Positions 16,608 to 25,867 of a DNA stretch of 64,000 nucleotides are shown here, piece after piece. How positions within the stretch are numbered: the stretch's first letter is position 1; each line of letters opens with the position of its first letter. The notes beneath the pieces are model-generated. The model was not told where the DNA came from and made no database searches. It saw nothing but the letters and a program-made list of their open reading frames with translations. The stretch covers positions 219,431 to 283,430 of the forward strand of contig NZ_JAJPWV010000006.1 in NCBI RefSeq assembly GCF_021215455.1, read 5' to 3'. This DNA is from Mucilaginibacter roseus. GTDB taxonomy: Bacteria; Bacteroidota; Bacteroidia; Sphingobacteriales; Sphingobacteriaceae. The translations under genes were made by a program, and so were the position numbers.

Positions 16608-18737
16608 TTATTTAAAAACAGTAGTAAGCTTATTATCTGTATTGATATAGTCAATCAATATCTGGCCGGCTTCCACTTTTACAAAGTCCAGGTCTTCATT
16701 ACGCGGCTTGGTTTGTCCCTTTTTAAGTGCCGGTAAGCCCATAGCTACACGGCGCTGGTTGGCGCGTTCAAAGTTGCGTTGCTCGTCGGCATCGCGTTCC
16801 TTTTTAAGCTTTTGCTCGTTCAGGGTAACGCTGGTTTCAGCTTCTGTCTTTTTAAACTCAGCAATATCTTCAAGCAGGTACTTATAGCTTGCGCTTTGTG
16901 CCATGCGTTGCTCATGTTGTTTTTTTAGCTGAGGTAATACCGTAGCAAAGTCGCCAACCTTGCTGTACTGGCTTTTCGCAATTACGTCATAGGGCAATGC
17001 TGAAGGCTCAGTATCCTCGCCATATTTATCTAACGGAATGATAGAAGGGAAGCTGATATCAGGCATTACACCTTTATGCTGGGTTGAGCCGCCGCTTATA
17101 CGGTAAAACTTAGCTACGGTAAGGTTTAGCTGACCGAATTTATTCTGGCTGCCGGTACCTACCGTTTTTGTTTTACCTACAAGTGATGATATTTTTTCGC
17201 TCAAGGTGGTAGTGATCACTTTATCCAGGTTGATAGCGCTTTGTACAGTACCCTTACCGTAGGTTTGCGTACCCGCAATAATACCACGGCCGTAATCCTG
17301 AATGGCGCCGGCAAAAATCTCAGAAGCTGAGGCGCTGAAGCGGTCAACAGCTACCAGTAGCGGGCCGCTATAAGCAATATCCGGATCTTCGTCTTTATCA
17401 ACCTCAATCTGGTTACGGGCATCTTTAACCTGTACTACCGGACCATCTTTAATAAACAAACCGGTAAGCTCAATAGCTTCGGTTAACGAGCCGCCGCCAT
17501 TTTGGCGAAGGTCAATAACCACACCGTCAACCTTGGCTTGCTTCAGGCTGTCCAGTATCAGCTTAACATCACGGGTTGTACTTTTGTAGTTCGGGTTGCC
17601 TGAACGGTAGTCATCAAAATCAAGGTAAAATGCCGGGATGGAGATGATACCGATCTTGAAGTTTTTACCGTTTTGATTATATGTTTTAATCTCTTTTTTA
17701 GCCGACTGATCTTTCAGGATGATCTTTTCGCGCACCATTTCAACCACCTTAGGTTTGCTGCCCGCGGTTGCGCCTGCAGGTAAAATCTCCAAACGTACAA
17801 CAGTACCTTTCGTGCCACGGATGATAGCTATGGCATTCTCTATCCGCCAGCCGATAATATTTTGAAACTCGCCTGTTTTGCCTTGAGCTATGCCAACAAT
17901 ACGGTCGTCAACGCTTATTTGCTTGCTTTTATCAGCCGGGCCGCCCGGAACAATGGTTTTTATAGTTACATACTCATTTTCTGACTGCAGTGAAGCACCT
18001 ATACCCTGTACCGAACGCGACATTTCAATATTAAAATTAGCAGCGTTTGATGGCGTAAAGTAATTGGTGTGCGGGTCTACCGACTCCGTGAATGAATCCA
18101 TAAATATCTGGAATACATCCGCATTTGACAGCTTGTTCGACTGTGAAAGCAGGTTTTGGTAGCGCTTGCGAAGCGTCTCCTTGTTTTTGGCCATATCCTT
18201 ATTGGCCAGTTTAAGGTTAAGCAGATCATACTTTACACGGCCTGTCCATAACTTATCCAGTTCCTGTGCCGAGCTAACCCACGGTAGTTTTTCACGGTCG
18301 TAAGTAAAAGTTTCGTTGGTAGTGTAATCAAAATTATCGTTGATCTTTTTGATTGAGTAGTTAATGCGGTCGTTATAACGCTTTTGGTAAACGTTGAATA
18401 TATAAAACACGTTAGCCAGGTTACCGGCTTTCATATCATCATCAAGCATCAGCCTGAATTTTTCAAATTCCTTAACATCCGACTCCAGCAGGTAATTGTG
18501 GTTACCGTCAAGCGCTTTTATGTAACGGTCAAATATCACCCCGGAGATTGAATCGTTCAGATCGATCTTTTTATAGTTGTATTTGGTAACCATCTCGGTT
18601 ACGTTTTGTAACACAATGGATTGCTGCTCATCAGGCTGCAGATCATTTGAGCCGGGTACTTTTGTAGGTTTTGATGGAGAAGCCTGGCAAGAGAGCGCAG
18701 CGCCGATAACCAACACAGCATATAATTTCTTAAACAT
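16608..18737 (-). CDS. Carboxy-terminal processing protease (S41, Prc/Tsp type), lipoprotein
   Basis: The 709-residue protease starts at 18737 (MFKKLYAVLVIGAALSC), where the lipobox ALSC ends a short signal; longer in-frame starts at 18776-18779 would bury it. An N-terminal Tsp-like helical domain (30-230) is followed by a PDZ domain (about 245-325) and the S41 core with DRFSASASEIFAGA (nucleophile probably Ser470) and TYGKGT (Lys495), the classic Ser-Lys dyad 25 residues apart. A C-terminal Lys/Glu-rich helical region completes the Tsp-type length. It probably trims envelope proteins from the outer or inner membrane face. Confidence 0.93.
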   Translation of the reverse strand: MFKKLYAVLVIGAALSCQASPSKPTKVPGSNDLQPDEQQSIVLQNVTEMVTKYNYKKIDLNDSISGVIFDRYIKALDGNHNYLLESDVKEFEKFRLMLDDDMKAGNLANVFYIFNVYQKRYNDRINYSIKKINDNFDYTTNETFTYDREKLPWVSSAQELDKLWTGRVKYDLLNLKLANKDMAKNKETLRKRYQNLLSQSNKLSNADVFQIFMDSFTESVDPHTNYFTPSNAANFNIEMSRSVQGIGASLQSENEYVTIKTIVPGGPADKSKQISVDDRIVGIAQGKTGEFQNIIGWRIENAIAIIRGTKGTVVRLEILPAGATAGSKPKVVEMVREKIILKDQSAKKEIKTYNQNGKNFKIGIISIPAFYLDFDDYRSGNPNYKSTTRDVKLILDSLKQAKVDGVVIDLRQNGGGSLTEAIELTGLFIKDGPVVQVKDARNQIEVDKDEDPDIAYSGPLLVAVDRFSASASEIFAGAIQDYGRGIIAGTQTYGKGTVQSAINLDKVITTTLSEKISSLVGKTKTVGTGSQNKFGQLNLTVAKFYRISGGSTQHKGVMPDISFPSIIPLDKYGEDTEPSALPYDVIAKSQYSKVGDFATVLPQLKKQHEQRMAQSASYKYLLEDIAEFKKTEAETSVTLNEQKLKKERDADEQRNFERANQRRVAMGLPALKKGQTKPRNEDLDFVKVEAGQILIDYINTDNKLTTVFK

Positions 18738-18807
18738 ATCTTTTACCGTTTTTAGGTCGGGGTTTATAACCAACATCAATACTTGTGCCTTTGTAAATTA
18801 ATAATGT

Positions 18808-18833
18808 AAAAAAAGACAGCCATCCGGGCTGTC
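18808..18833 (-). terminator. Terminator after the TPR-like gene
   Basis: On the minus strand GACAGCC and GGCTGTC arms (18815-18833) are followed by seven T. It lies about 96 nt past the stop of the 18930-19553 gene and before the S41 start. Confidence 0.75.
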
Positions 18834-18929
18834 CTGTCTCGTAAACTATTGAATAACAATAATACGATATTGTTTGATTTCTATTGTAATTGATGCCTGA
18901 AATTACCCTTTTGTTACAAAAAGCTTAAT

Positions 18930-19553
18930 TTATTTTGATTTGGTTTCTGCCGCGGGCATATCGGCATATTTAAGTTCGGCTTTGGGTGCCGAGTTACTTA
19001 CATTTTTTATGGATTGTATCTTTTTGTCAACTTCTGCCGACTCATTGCGCCAGCCACGTGCGTTGGCTATGCCACGCGCCTCAATCAGGTCTTCGCGGGC
19101 CAGGCTAACATCGCCCATGTCAATCTTCACTGATGCCAGCGAAATCAGGTTTAAAAAAGTGTGCCGGTCGTCATTCTGTAAACGGGATATTCGGTTGCTT
19201 TGTAAGAGAAACCATTTGGCTTCTGACAGGCGGTTGAGCTCCATATAAACCTTCGCCAGATCGCTGAAGTTATAGCTGGCGATATTATACTCGCGAAAGC
19301 GCATATTATGCTGAGCGCTTTTCATAAAGCGGTTTTCGGCCTGGGTAAGGTCGTAATAGCTGCGCAATTTAACCGGCTTAATGGGCACCGGTTTTACCTG
19401 CGACGAACCGAGTATATAGTTTTTATTGAAAACATAATTTTTAACAGGTGCTATCTGCGGGTAGCGTTTATGTTTTAACGGGCCGATACGCCACCACTGC
19501 GCCGAGGCAGAAAGACCGGTAAAACATAAAAAAAGAAATAAAAAATACTTCAT
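18930..19553 (-). CDS. Exported TPR-like protein of unknown function
   Basis: The 207-residue protein has a signal peptide (YFLFLFLCFTGLSASAQWW). The middle (about 70-175) is helical with TPR-like spacing: YNFSDLAKVYMELNRLSEAKWFLLQSNRI, then LISLASVKIDMGDVSLAREDLIEARGIA. The tail is polar and low complexity. I do not recognise a named family. It carries its own promoter (19592-19621) and terminator, so it is a monocistronic unit. Confidence 0.75.
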   Translation of the reverse strand: MKYFLFLFLCFTGLSASAQWWRIGPLKHKRYPQIAPVKNYVFNKNYILGSSQVKPVPIKPVKLRSYYDLTQAENRFMKSAQHNMRFREYNIASYNFSDLAKVYMELNRLSEAKWFLLQSNRISRLQNDDRHTFLNLISLASVKIDMGDVSLAREDLIEARGIANARGWRNESAEVDKKIQSIKNVSNSAPKAELKYADMPAAETKSK

Positions 19554-19591
19554 GTACTGCTTTGTAGCGGATTTACAATGGTTTAAACTAT

Positions 19592-19621
19592 CAAATATAA
19601 AACTAATTAGCAGATAAACAA
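19592..19621 (-). promoter_or_regulatory. Promoter of the TPR-like gene, near-consensus
   Basis: On the minus strand TTG (19619-19621), exactly 19 nt, then TATATTTG (19592-19599). This fits TTG-N19-TAnnTTTG perfectly and gives a leader of about 35 nt. Confidence 0.75.
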
Positions 19622-19634
19622 TAGCTTGCGCCTG

Positions 19635-20477
19635 TTACTCAAACACTTCAACTTCACCATCATGCAGGGCCCAAACCATATAGGGGTGGGTATCATCGTG
19701 GTAAATATCGCCATTGGCAGCAATGGCTATTATACCTGCGAACCCGTTATACGGCTTTAACTCGTCCAGGGTTTTGTCTGACGCTGCATGGAGCGTAAAC
19801 CCATCGGTAACGCGGGTAACAATTTTAGCCGCAATGGCGCCGCTCACAATATCCTCGCCCACACCGGTGCACGATACCCCTGCAAAAGCATTGGCATAAT
19901 TGCCCGCTGCCGTGGCCGAATCACTCACCCGGCCGGGTATTTCAAAACCCTTACCTCCGGTGGATGTTGCTGCCGCGATGTCGCCGTAAATATCAAGTGC
20001 CACGCAGCCTACGGTACCCAGACGAATAGAGTCGCTCAGTTTCTTCTCGTATTCCTTACGGCGTTGGGGTATTTCGGGGTTATGGTATTTAAAACCGTTT
20101 TCGCGGGCAAAATCAAGCGCGCCTTTGCCGCTGAGCACGCGGTCGTCATACGCCATCAGTTTCTCGGCTATACAAATCGGGTTTTTAACATCCTCAATAT
20201 TAATAACACCTGAAAAACGCTGCGTTTTGCCATCCATCAGCGAAGCACTGAGGCGTATCTTACCATCGCTTTGGATCTGTGAGCCCGTGCCCGCGTTAAA
20301 AAGCTCACAATCTTCTAACAAACGCACGGTATACACAGCAGTTTCTAAAGCGTTATGGGTTTCCAGGTATTTGTAACCAGCCTGTACAATATCCCGCAAG
20401 GCAGCCTGTTTGGCCTGCTTAACCTCCTGGTTAGTTTGTGATTCGCTGAAGAACCCACCGTGAACGATCAATTTCAT
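19635..20477 (-). CDS. iaaA: Isoaspartyl peptidase / plant-type L-asparaginase (Ntn hydrolase)
   Basis: The 280-residue proenzyme opens MKLIVHGGF and contains LFNAGTGSQIQSDG and the autoproteolysis site around Thr155 in GTVGCVALD, followed by TSTGGKGFEIPGRVSDSA (substrate-binding loop). The usual residue before the nucleophile is Asp; here it is Gly154, which may change self-cleavage rate. These enzymes hydrolyse beta-aspartyl dipeptides. Next to cyanophycinase and cyanophycin synthetase, the obvious job is splitting beta-Asp-Arg (or beta-Asp-Lys) released from cyanophycin. A minus-strand TATTTTTG at 20539-20546 is a candidate -7 element. Confidence 0.9.
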   Translation of the reverse strand: MKLIVHGGFFSESQTNQEVKQAKQAALRDIVQAGYKYLETHNALETAVYTVRLLEDCELFNAGTGSQIQSDGKIRLSASLMDGKTQRFSGVINIEDVKNPICIAEKLMAYDDRVLSGKGALDFARENGFKYHNPEIPQRRKEYEKKLSDSIRLGTVGCVALDIYGDIAAATSTGGKGFEIPGRVSDSATAAGNYANAFAGVSCTGVGEDIVSGAIAAKIVTRVTDGFTLHAASDKTLDELKPYNGFAGIIAIAANGDIYHDDTHPYMVWALHDGEVEVFE

Positions 20478-20577
20478 TTGTTGTTAACTGAGGTTTACTA
20501 ATTGAATGAATTGCTCACATTTCATTCAGGTATTAACGCAAAAATATATGGTTTATGATTGGTATGACACCGCTTGC

Positions 20578-20650
20578 CATGGTGAGCCTGTCGAACCACT
20601 AAAAAAGTGACAGGCTTCACGTTCAATCCTTCGACAAGCTCAGGATGACA
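20578..20650. repeat. Dispersed palindromic repeat (REP/BIME-like), copy 1
   Basis: It starts CATGGTGAGCCTGTCGAACC and ends CCTTCGACAAGCTCAGGATG plus ACA; the two arms are imperfect inverted repeats. It lies in the 352-bp gap between iaaA and the cyanophycinase gene, which holds no gene. Confidence 0.85.
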
Positions 20651-20711
20651 CGCATAATTCACGTATTTATTTGCACATCTGCGTGTTTTCGCATCTGCAC
20701 ATCCAGCCTGT

Positions 20712-20783
20712 CATGGTGGGCCTGTCGAACCACCAAAAAGTGACAAGCCTCACGTTCAATCCTTCGACAAGCTCAGGATGTCA
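20712..20783. repeat. Dispersed palindromic repeat, copy 2 (direct)
   Basis: Nearly the same 72 nt as copy 1 in the same orientation, 134 bp downstream, differing at a handful of positions. A rightward open frame through this stretch is built from repeat sequence and is not a gene. Confidence 0.85.
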
Positions 20784-20829
20784 TTTCTCATCCCTACTTA
20801 CTCACTCTCACCATTCACCCCTCACCATT

Positions 20830-21750
20830 CTATTGCAAGTCATTAGTATCAGGCACTGTTAAAAATACACCTTCCTCTAACTTTACTGCTTTTTTAATCA
20901 CCATTCGGTGCTGGTGTAACTCGTATTTATCAAAAATAGACATTACGTGCACCTTCAGGTTTTCGATAGATACCGGGCTTCCTATCTCCACATCGTAAAT
21001 ATTTGTCTCTACAATACTTTTGCCGTCCACCAGTATAATCAGTCCGGAGCCGATGGCTTCCATAACATTGCCTTCTGTTATCAGCAGGCCTGCGTCTTCA
21101 CCCAAACCTATACCCAGTATGCCGGGGTTGCTGGCTACCGCGTAAAATAAACGCCCGATGCGGCCACGCTGCACAAAGTGCGTATCAACAATAACCCCGT
21201 CAATAAAACCTAAACCCGCGGTTATCTGCACCTCACCCTTTACCAGGGCCTCATTACTTTGCCCACGGTAGATCATGTGTGTAGATGCCGCTGCGGCACC
21301 GGCGGACGTTCCGGCTATAACAAAGTGCTCCTTTTGGTAGCGTTGCTTTAATATTTGCAAAAACTGGGTGCCGCCAAAAATAGCGGTAAGCCTAAGCTGG
21401 TCGCCACCGCTAAACATCACTACATCGGCCTTGCGTATACGGTCGAGATACTCCTCGTTCGCCGCATCTTCACGACTTTTAATGTGCAGTACATTTACAT
21501 GCTCCACATTAAGCTGGTTGAATGATTTGATATACTCCTCGCCAACCAGTTCCGGTATTTGTGAGGCCGTGGTGATTACCTCTACCCTTGAGCCCTCGTG
21601 TTTGGCCGACTCGGTAATAATTCTGCGCAGAATGCCCTTTTCAAAAAACTTGATATAATCAGGTTGCAAAATATGTTCCTGGGCGCTAACGTTACTGCCC
21701 ATATCAACTGCTCCGCCTATTATGATTAACTTTCCTTTCGGGACATCCAT
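20830..21750 (-). CDS. cphB: Cyanophycinase
   Basis: The 306-residue S51-type serine peptidase has KLIIIGGAVDMG at the N-terminus, VVMFSGGDQLRL, the nucleophile elbow GTSAGAAAAS (Ser149) and VDTHFVQRGRIGRLF (His191), all standard for CphB. It cleaves the poly-aspartate/arginine storage polymer to beta-aspartyl dipeptides. No signal peptide, so it acts in the cytosol. It is divergent from cyanophycin synthetase with a 153-bp shared control region and is followed on the same strand by iaaA. Length is slightly above the cyanobacterial enzyme. Confidence 0.94.
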   Translation of the reverse strand: MDVPKGKLIIIGGAVDMGSNVSAQEHILQPDYIKFFEKGILRRIITESAKHEGSRVEVITTASQIPELVGEEYIKSFNQLNVEHVNVLHIKSREDAANEEYLDRIRKADVVMFSGGDQLRLTAIFGGTQFLQILKQRYQKEHFVIAGTSAGAAAASTHMIYRGQSNEALVKGEVQITAGLGFIDGVIVDTHFVQRGRIGRLFYAVASNPGILGIGLGEDAGLLITEGNVMEAIGSGLIILVDGKSIVETNIYDVEIGSPVSIENLKVHVMSIFDKYELHQHRMVIKKAVKLEEGVFLTVPDTNDLQ

Positions 21751-21903
21751 GCCTTTTACCTCCGTTTTTACACAAAGTAAGATAAAATAGCCCTAAATCA
21801 ACGCTTTAAATTAAAATTAATACACTGATAAACATTAAAAACTTTACAGCGTTGATACGTTTCAGTAGATTTAGCACAAAACAATCAGCCTCGAAAATCA
21901 TCC

Positions 21904-24534
21904 ATGAAAATAGAAAATATACAGGTGTTACGCGGTCCGAACATCTGGAGCATCAGCCGAAAAAAACTTATACAAATGCGGCTCGATCTGGAAGACATGG
22001 AACACCGCCCTACCAACGCCATAGATGGCTTTTATGAGCGCATAAAAGCGCTTTTACCCTCTATGTATAATCACCGCTGCTCGCCCGGCGTACCGGGTGG
22101 TTTTTTTGAGCGCGTAATTGCCGGCACCTGGATGGGCCATGTAATTGAGCACATCGCCCTGGAGATACAAACTTTGGCCGGTATGTATACCGGGTTTGGC
22201 CGCACCCGGCAAACTAAAACCGCCGGTGTTTATAATGTAGTATTTAATTATGTTGAAGAAAAGGTTGGCATCTACGCCGCCGAAGCCGCCGTGCGTATTG
22301 CCGAGGCATTGATTGAAAGCCGGGAATACAACCTGGAAACCGACATTCAGAAAATGCGCGAAATACGCGAGCAAACCCGCCTGGGGCCAAGCACTGGCTC
22401 CATTGTTGAGGAAGCCATAAGCCGGGATATACCGTGGATCAGGCTCAACAACCAATCGTTGGTGCAGTTGGGCTATGGCAAAAACCAGGTACGAATACGC
22501 GCTACCATGACCGAGCATACCAGCAGCATCGCCGTTGATATTGCCAGCAATAAAGAGGAAACCAAGCGCTTGTTGCAGGAACAGGCCATTCCCGTTGCAA
22601 AGGGCATGACCATTGCCTCGGCAGATGAGGTGGATAAAGTGATCAGCCAGGTGGGTTTTCCGCTGGTGTTTAAACCGCTGAATGGCAATCATGGCCGGGG
22701 CATCAGCACCAATATTAAAACACGTGAGGATGCTATTGCGGCTTATGAGCACGCGGCAAAGATATCGCGCAGGGTAATTGTGGAGCGTTATGTAACCGGG
22801 TACGATTTCCGGGTGCTGGTTATTGATAATAAAATGGTAGCTGCCGCGCTGCGTGTACCGGCTCATGTTAAAGGGGATGGCACATTAACCATACAACAAC
22901 TTATTGATAAGGAAAACAGCGACCCGCGCCGAGGCTACGGGCACGAAAATGTTCTCACCGAAATTACCGTTGACCGCGACACGCTCGACCTGCTCGAGAA
23001 AAAGAACTATACCTTAGATACTGTACCTGCTGATGGCGAACAGGTTTTCCTGAAATCGACCGCCAATTTGAGCACCGGCGGCACATCCATTGATGTTACC
23101 GACCATGTACACCCGCAAAACGTTTTTTATGCCGAGCGCATCAGCAAGATCATCGGCCTGGATATTTGCGGTATAGATATAATGGCCGAAAACCTCACCG
23201 AGCCGCTGCCTAACACCGGCGGCGTGGTATTGGAAGTTAATGCCGCGCCTGGTTTCAGGATGCACGTCGCCCCAAGCGAGGGCTTGCCGCGTAATGTTGC
23301 AGGGCATGTGCTGGACATGCTTTATCCGCAGGGAAAATCAGCACGTATACCTATTATAGCGGTTACCGGCACCAACGGTAAAACAACTACTACACGCCTG
23401 ATTGCCCACATTGTTAAAAATAACCGCCGGCGTGTTGGTTACACCACCAGCGACGGTATCTATGTACAAAATACCCTTTTGGTAAAAGGCGATACCACCG
23501 GCCCGGTGAGCACCGAATTTATATTGAAAGACCCTACGGTCGACTTTGCTGTGCTGGAAACCGCGCGTGGCGGTATACTAAGGTCGGGCCTGGGCTTTAC
23601 ACGGTGTGATATCGGTGTAATTACCAACATACAGGAAGACCACCTCGGTATATCAGACATTCACGACCTGGACGATTTGACCCGCGTTAAAAGCGTGGTG
23701 ATCAATTCGGTTAAAAAGGATGGCTGGGGTGTATTAAATGCCGATAACCCTTATTGTGTACGCATTGGTAAAAGGGCTGACTGCAACATCGCCTACTTTA
23801 GCCGCAGCGAGCATAATCCGGTAATTAAAGAGCATTGTAAACGCGGCGGAATTGCCTGCGTACACGAGAATGGCTTTATCACCATAATAAAAGGCGACTG
23901 GAAGATACGGGTTGAACGCACCATTGCCATCCCGCTAACCTTTGGCGGCACTGTGCCGTTTATGATTGATAACGTGATGGCGGCCACTTTAGCTACGTTT
24001 TTATGGGGCTTTAAAACGGAGGACATACGCATATCGCTAAGTACCTTTATACCATCAGCCATACAAACACCGGGGCGGATGAATATTTTCGATTTTAAGG
24101 ATTTCCGCTTTATGGTTGACTTCGCGCACAATCCTGACGGGTACAACGGCGTGCGCGAGTTTTTATCACAAATAGACTCTCCGCATAAAATTGGCCTGAT
24201 TGCCGGTACCGGTGACCGTCGCGATGAAGATATGCGTGAACTTGGCCGCATTGCCGCCTCCATGTTTGACCATATAGTGCTAAGACAGGAACATCACCTA
24301 CGTGGCCGAACCAAAGAGAACATCACCGGGCTGATGATTGAGGGTATGCTGGAAGTAAAACCTGAAATAACATACGAGATCATTACCCACAAACCGGTTG
24401 AATCGATTGAGCATGTGATAAGCCTTGCCCAACCCGGCTCGTTCATCACCGTGCTAAGCGATGCAGTTGAAGGAGCGATAGGTATCGTTCAGCGCTTCCA
24501 GGAAAAGGAGAGGGATCAATCGATCAACGGGTGA
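21904..24534 (+). CDS. cphA: Cyanophycin synthetase
   Basis: The 876-residue enzyme builds multi-L-arginyl-poly-L-aspartate. It has the N-terminal region (MKIENIQVLRGPNIWS, GTWMGHVIEHIALEIQ), an ATP-grasp domain (about 215-475, with FKPLNGNHGRGIS and VLEVNAAPGFRMH) that adds Asp, and a Mur-ligase-like domain (from 484) with P-loop GTNGKTTTT at 489-497 and DFAHNPDGY that adds Arg. This is the CphA1 layout. The ATG at 21904 fits the conserved N-terminus. Nearby cphB and iaaA complete synthesis and breakdown. No exact TAnnTTTG is seen upstream. Confidence 0.96.
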   Translation: MKIENIQVLRGPNIWSISRKKLIQMRLDLEDMEHRPTNAIDGFYERIKALLPSMYNHRCSPGVPGGFFERVIAGTWMGHVIEHIALEIQTLAGMYTGFGRTRQTKTAGVYNVVFNYVEEKVGIYAAEAAVRIAEALIESREYNLETDIQKMREIREQTRLGPSTGSIVEEAISRDIPWIRLNNQSLVQLGYGKNQVRIRATMTEHTSSIAVDIASNKEETKRLLQEQAIPVAKGMTIASADEVDKVISQVGFPLVFKPLNGNHGRGISTNIKTREDAIAAYEHAAKISRRVIVERYVTGYDFRVLVIDNKMVAAALRVPAHVKGDGTLTIQQLIDKENSDPRRGYGHENVLTEITVDRDTLDLLEKKNYTLDTVPADGEQVFLKSTANLSTGGTSIDVTDHVHPQNVFYAERISKIIGLDICGIDIMAENLTEPLPNTGGVVLEVNAAPGFRMHVAPSEGLPRNVAGHVLDMLYPQGKSARIPIIAVTGTNGKTTTTRLIAHIVKNNRRRVGYTTSDGIYVQNTLLVKGDTTGPVSTEFILKDPTVDFAVLETARGGILRSGLGFTRCDIGVITNIQEDHLGISDIHDLDDLTRVKSVVINSVKKDGWGVLNADNPYCVRIGKRADCNIAYFSRSEHNPVIKEHCKRGGIACVHENGFITIIKGDWKIRVERTIAIPLTFGGTVPFMIDNVMAATLATFLWGFKTEDIRISLSTFIPSAIQTPGRMNIFDFKDFRFMVDFAHNPDGYNGVREFLSQIDSPHKIGLIAGTGDRRDEDMRELGRIAASMFDHIVLRQEHHLRGRTKENITGLMIEGMLEVKPEITYEIITHKPVESIEHVISLAQPGSFITVLSDAVEGAIGIVQRFQEKERDQSING

Positions 24535-24559
24535 TATCTCCGTTAGTAAACGAGTCATT

Positions 24560-25188
24560 GCTTCATTATGATTCGCTATGACGGGTTTTAGTTTGTTTGT
24601 CATTTCGGGCGATAGCGAGAAATCTAACCGCGTTCATAGCAAGGCGGCAGATTACTCCCCGTACCTCGTTCGGAATGACAAATTTGTTTAGAAAGCAAAA
24701 GCACACCCTGTTTACACTAATCCCCCGGTAGCCGACGGTCATTGAAGTAACTGATATAATCACACCGTCCGGCCTCTTAATTTTCGGGTAGCAGGTGATT
24801 GCAATGCTTTTCAAATAATTAAATAGTTGGCAGTAGTGAACTGTGCTTTTACGAGCTTTACACTGAGATAAAGCCAATGCAATTATTATCGTTAGTCTGC
24901 TCTTGGGCGCAGGGTCCAGTTACTTTGTCTTAGACACAAAGTAACCAAAAGTCAAGCCGGAAAAAACCTTCAGCCGCACAGGCCATACTCCCTGCCCGGT
25001 TTTCCGGCAGGACTACGCGTTTTTTAAAATATCTTACCTATGCAAAAGCACAGTCTCGCGATAACCTTAGCAACCGGCATCAGGAATGCCCGGAGTAGCA
25101 CAAGCTGCGCCAAAGCAAAACCTTTCACCGGGCAGGACGTAGCCGGCGATTTTTGTTTCTTTTGATCGCTCAAAAGAAATTTAGGACA
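24560..25188. repeat. Composite intergenic repeat region B (non-coding)
   Basis: The gene-free stretch 24535-25234 contains a palindromic pair TTTGTCATT (24596-24604)/AATGACAAA (24674-24682), the 29-nt block at 24768-24796, a hairpin TTACTTTGT/ACAAAGTAA near 24920-24944, the inverted 75-nt block at 25073-25147, and the 48-nt block at 25141-25188. The last three classes are shared with 7160-7551. No transposase is present. Confidence 0.8.
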
Positions 25189-25234
25189 GGTAGTGAAGAT
25201 GCTTTATCAACCTTCCTTGCAAGTAGTTTGGTGG

Positions 25235-25867
25235 TTATCCTCTTGCTTTCTTTGGGCACGACAGATACCAATGCCATAGCATCATGGTGGCAACAGTGCG
25301 ATAGGGCTTCCATTGTTCGGCTATCAGGGCAACAGCCTCTTTTGTAGTTTCCGGCGGGAGTTGCTTAATACGCTTCAGGGCGTTTACCGCGGCCAGGTCG
25401 CCGGATGGAAATACATCCGCGCGGTGCAAAACAAACATCAGGTAAACATCCACCGTCCAGTTGCCGATACCTTTAAGCGTGGTAAGGCAGTTGCGCACGG
25501 CATCATCGGGCATTGTGGCAATATGCTTCAGGTTGATCTCGCCGGTTAACATGGCTTCGGCCAGATAACGTACATATATGGTTTTTTGGCGACTAAAATA
25601 ACAGGCTTTCAGCTCTTCATCTGTTAACAGCAATAACCGCGACGGCGTGATTTCCTGAATACGCTCACGCAATTTATTTAAGGCAGACAAAGCCGAGGCT
25701 AACGACACCTGCTGTTCCAGGATGATATGCACCAGCGTTTCAAACGTGTTTGGCCGGCTCCACATGGGCGGATAACCGTATGTATCGATCACCATTTTCA
25801 GGTCAGCATCCTTACCGGCAAGCTCATCGCAAAGGGCATGAAAGTTTGATCGGTCGAAGGTGTTCAT
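25235..25867 (-). CDS. DNA-3-methyladenine glycosylase of the AlkA / HhH-GPD superfamily
   Basis: The 210-residue enzyme should excise alkylated bases. It shows HIILEQQVSLASA, the helix-hairpin-helix LKGIGNWTVDVYLMF and the GPD segment FPSGDLAAVNALK with the catalytic aspartate. It lacks the N-terminal domain of E. coli AlkA, like many compact bacterial members. Its start overlaps the stop of the upstream lipoprotein gene by 4 nt, indicating translational coupling. The C-terminus ends just inside the repeat-rich intergenic region. Confidence 0.9.
   Translation of the reverse strand: MNTFDRSNFHALCDELAGKDADLKMVIDTYGYPPMWSRPNTFETLVHIILEQQVSLASALSALNKLRERIQEITPSRLLLLTDEELKACYFSRQKTIYVRYLAEAMLTGEINLKHIATMPDDAVRNCLTTLKGIGNWTVDVYLMFVLHRADVFPSGDLAAVNALKRIKQLPPETTKEAVALIAEQWKPYRTVATMMLWHWYLSCPKKARG

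Noticed and set aside
20671..20862. 63-codon rightward open frame in the iaaA-cphB gap
   Set aside because: It runs through dispersed repeat copy 2 and has no start context or recognisable sequence; it is an accident of the repeat.
22054..22866. 270-codon open frame opposite cphA
   Set aside because: It lies antisense to a conserved ATP-grasp enzyme, has a composition mirroring the codon bias of cphA, and shows no domain.
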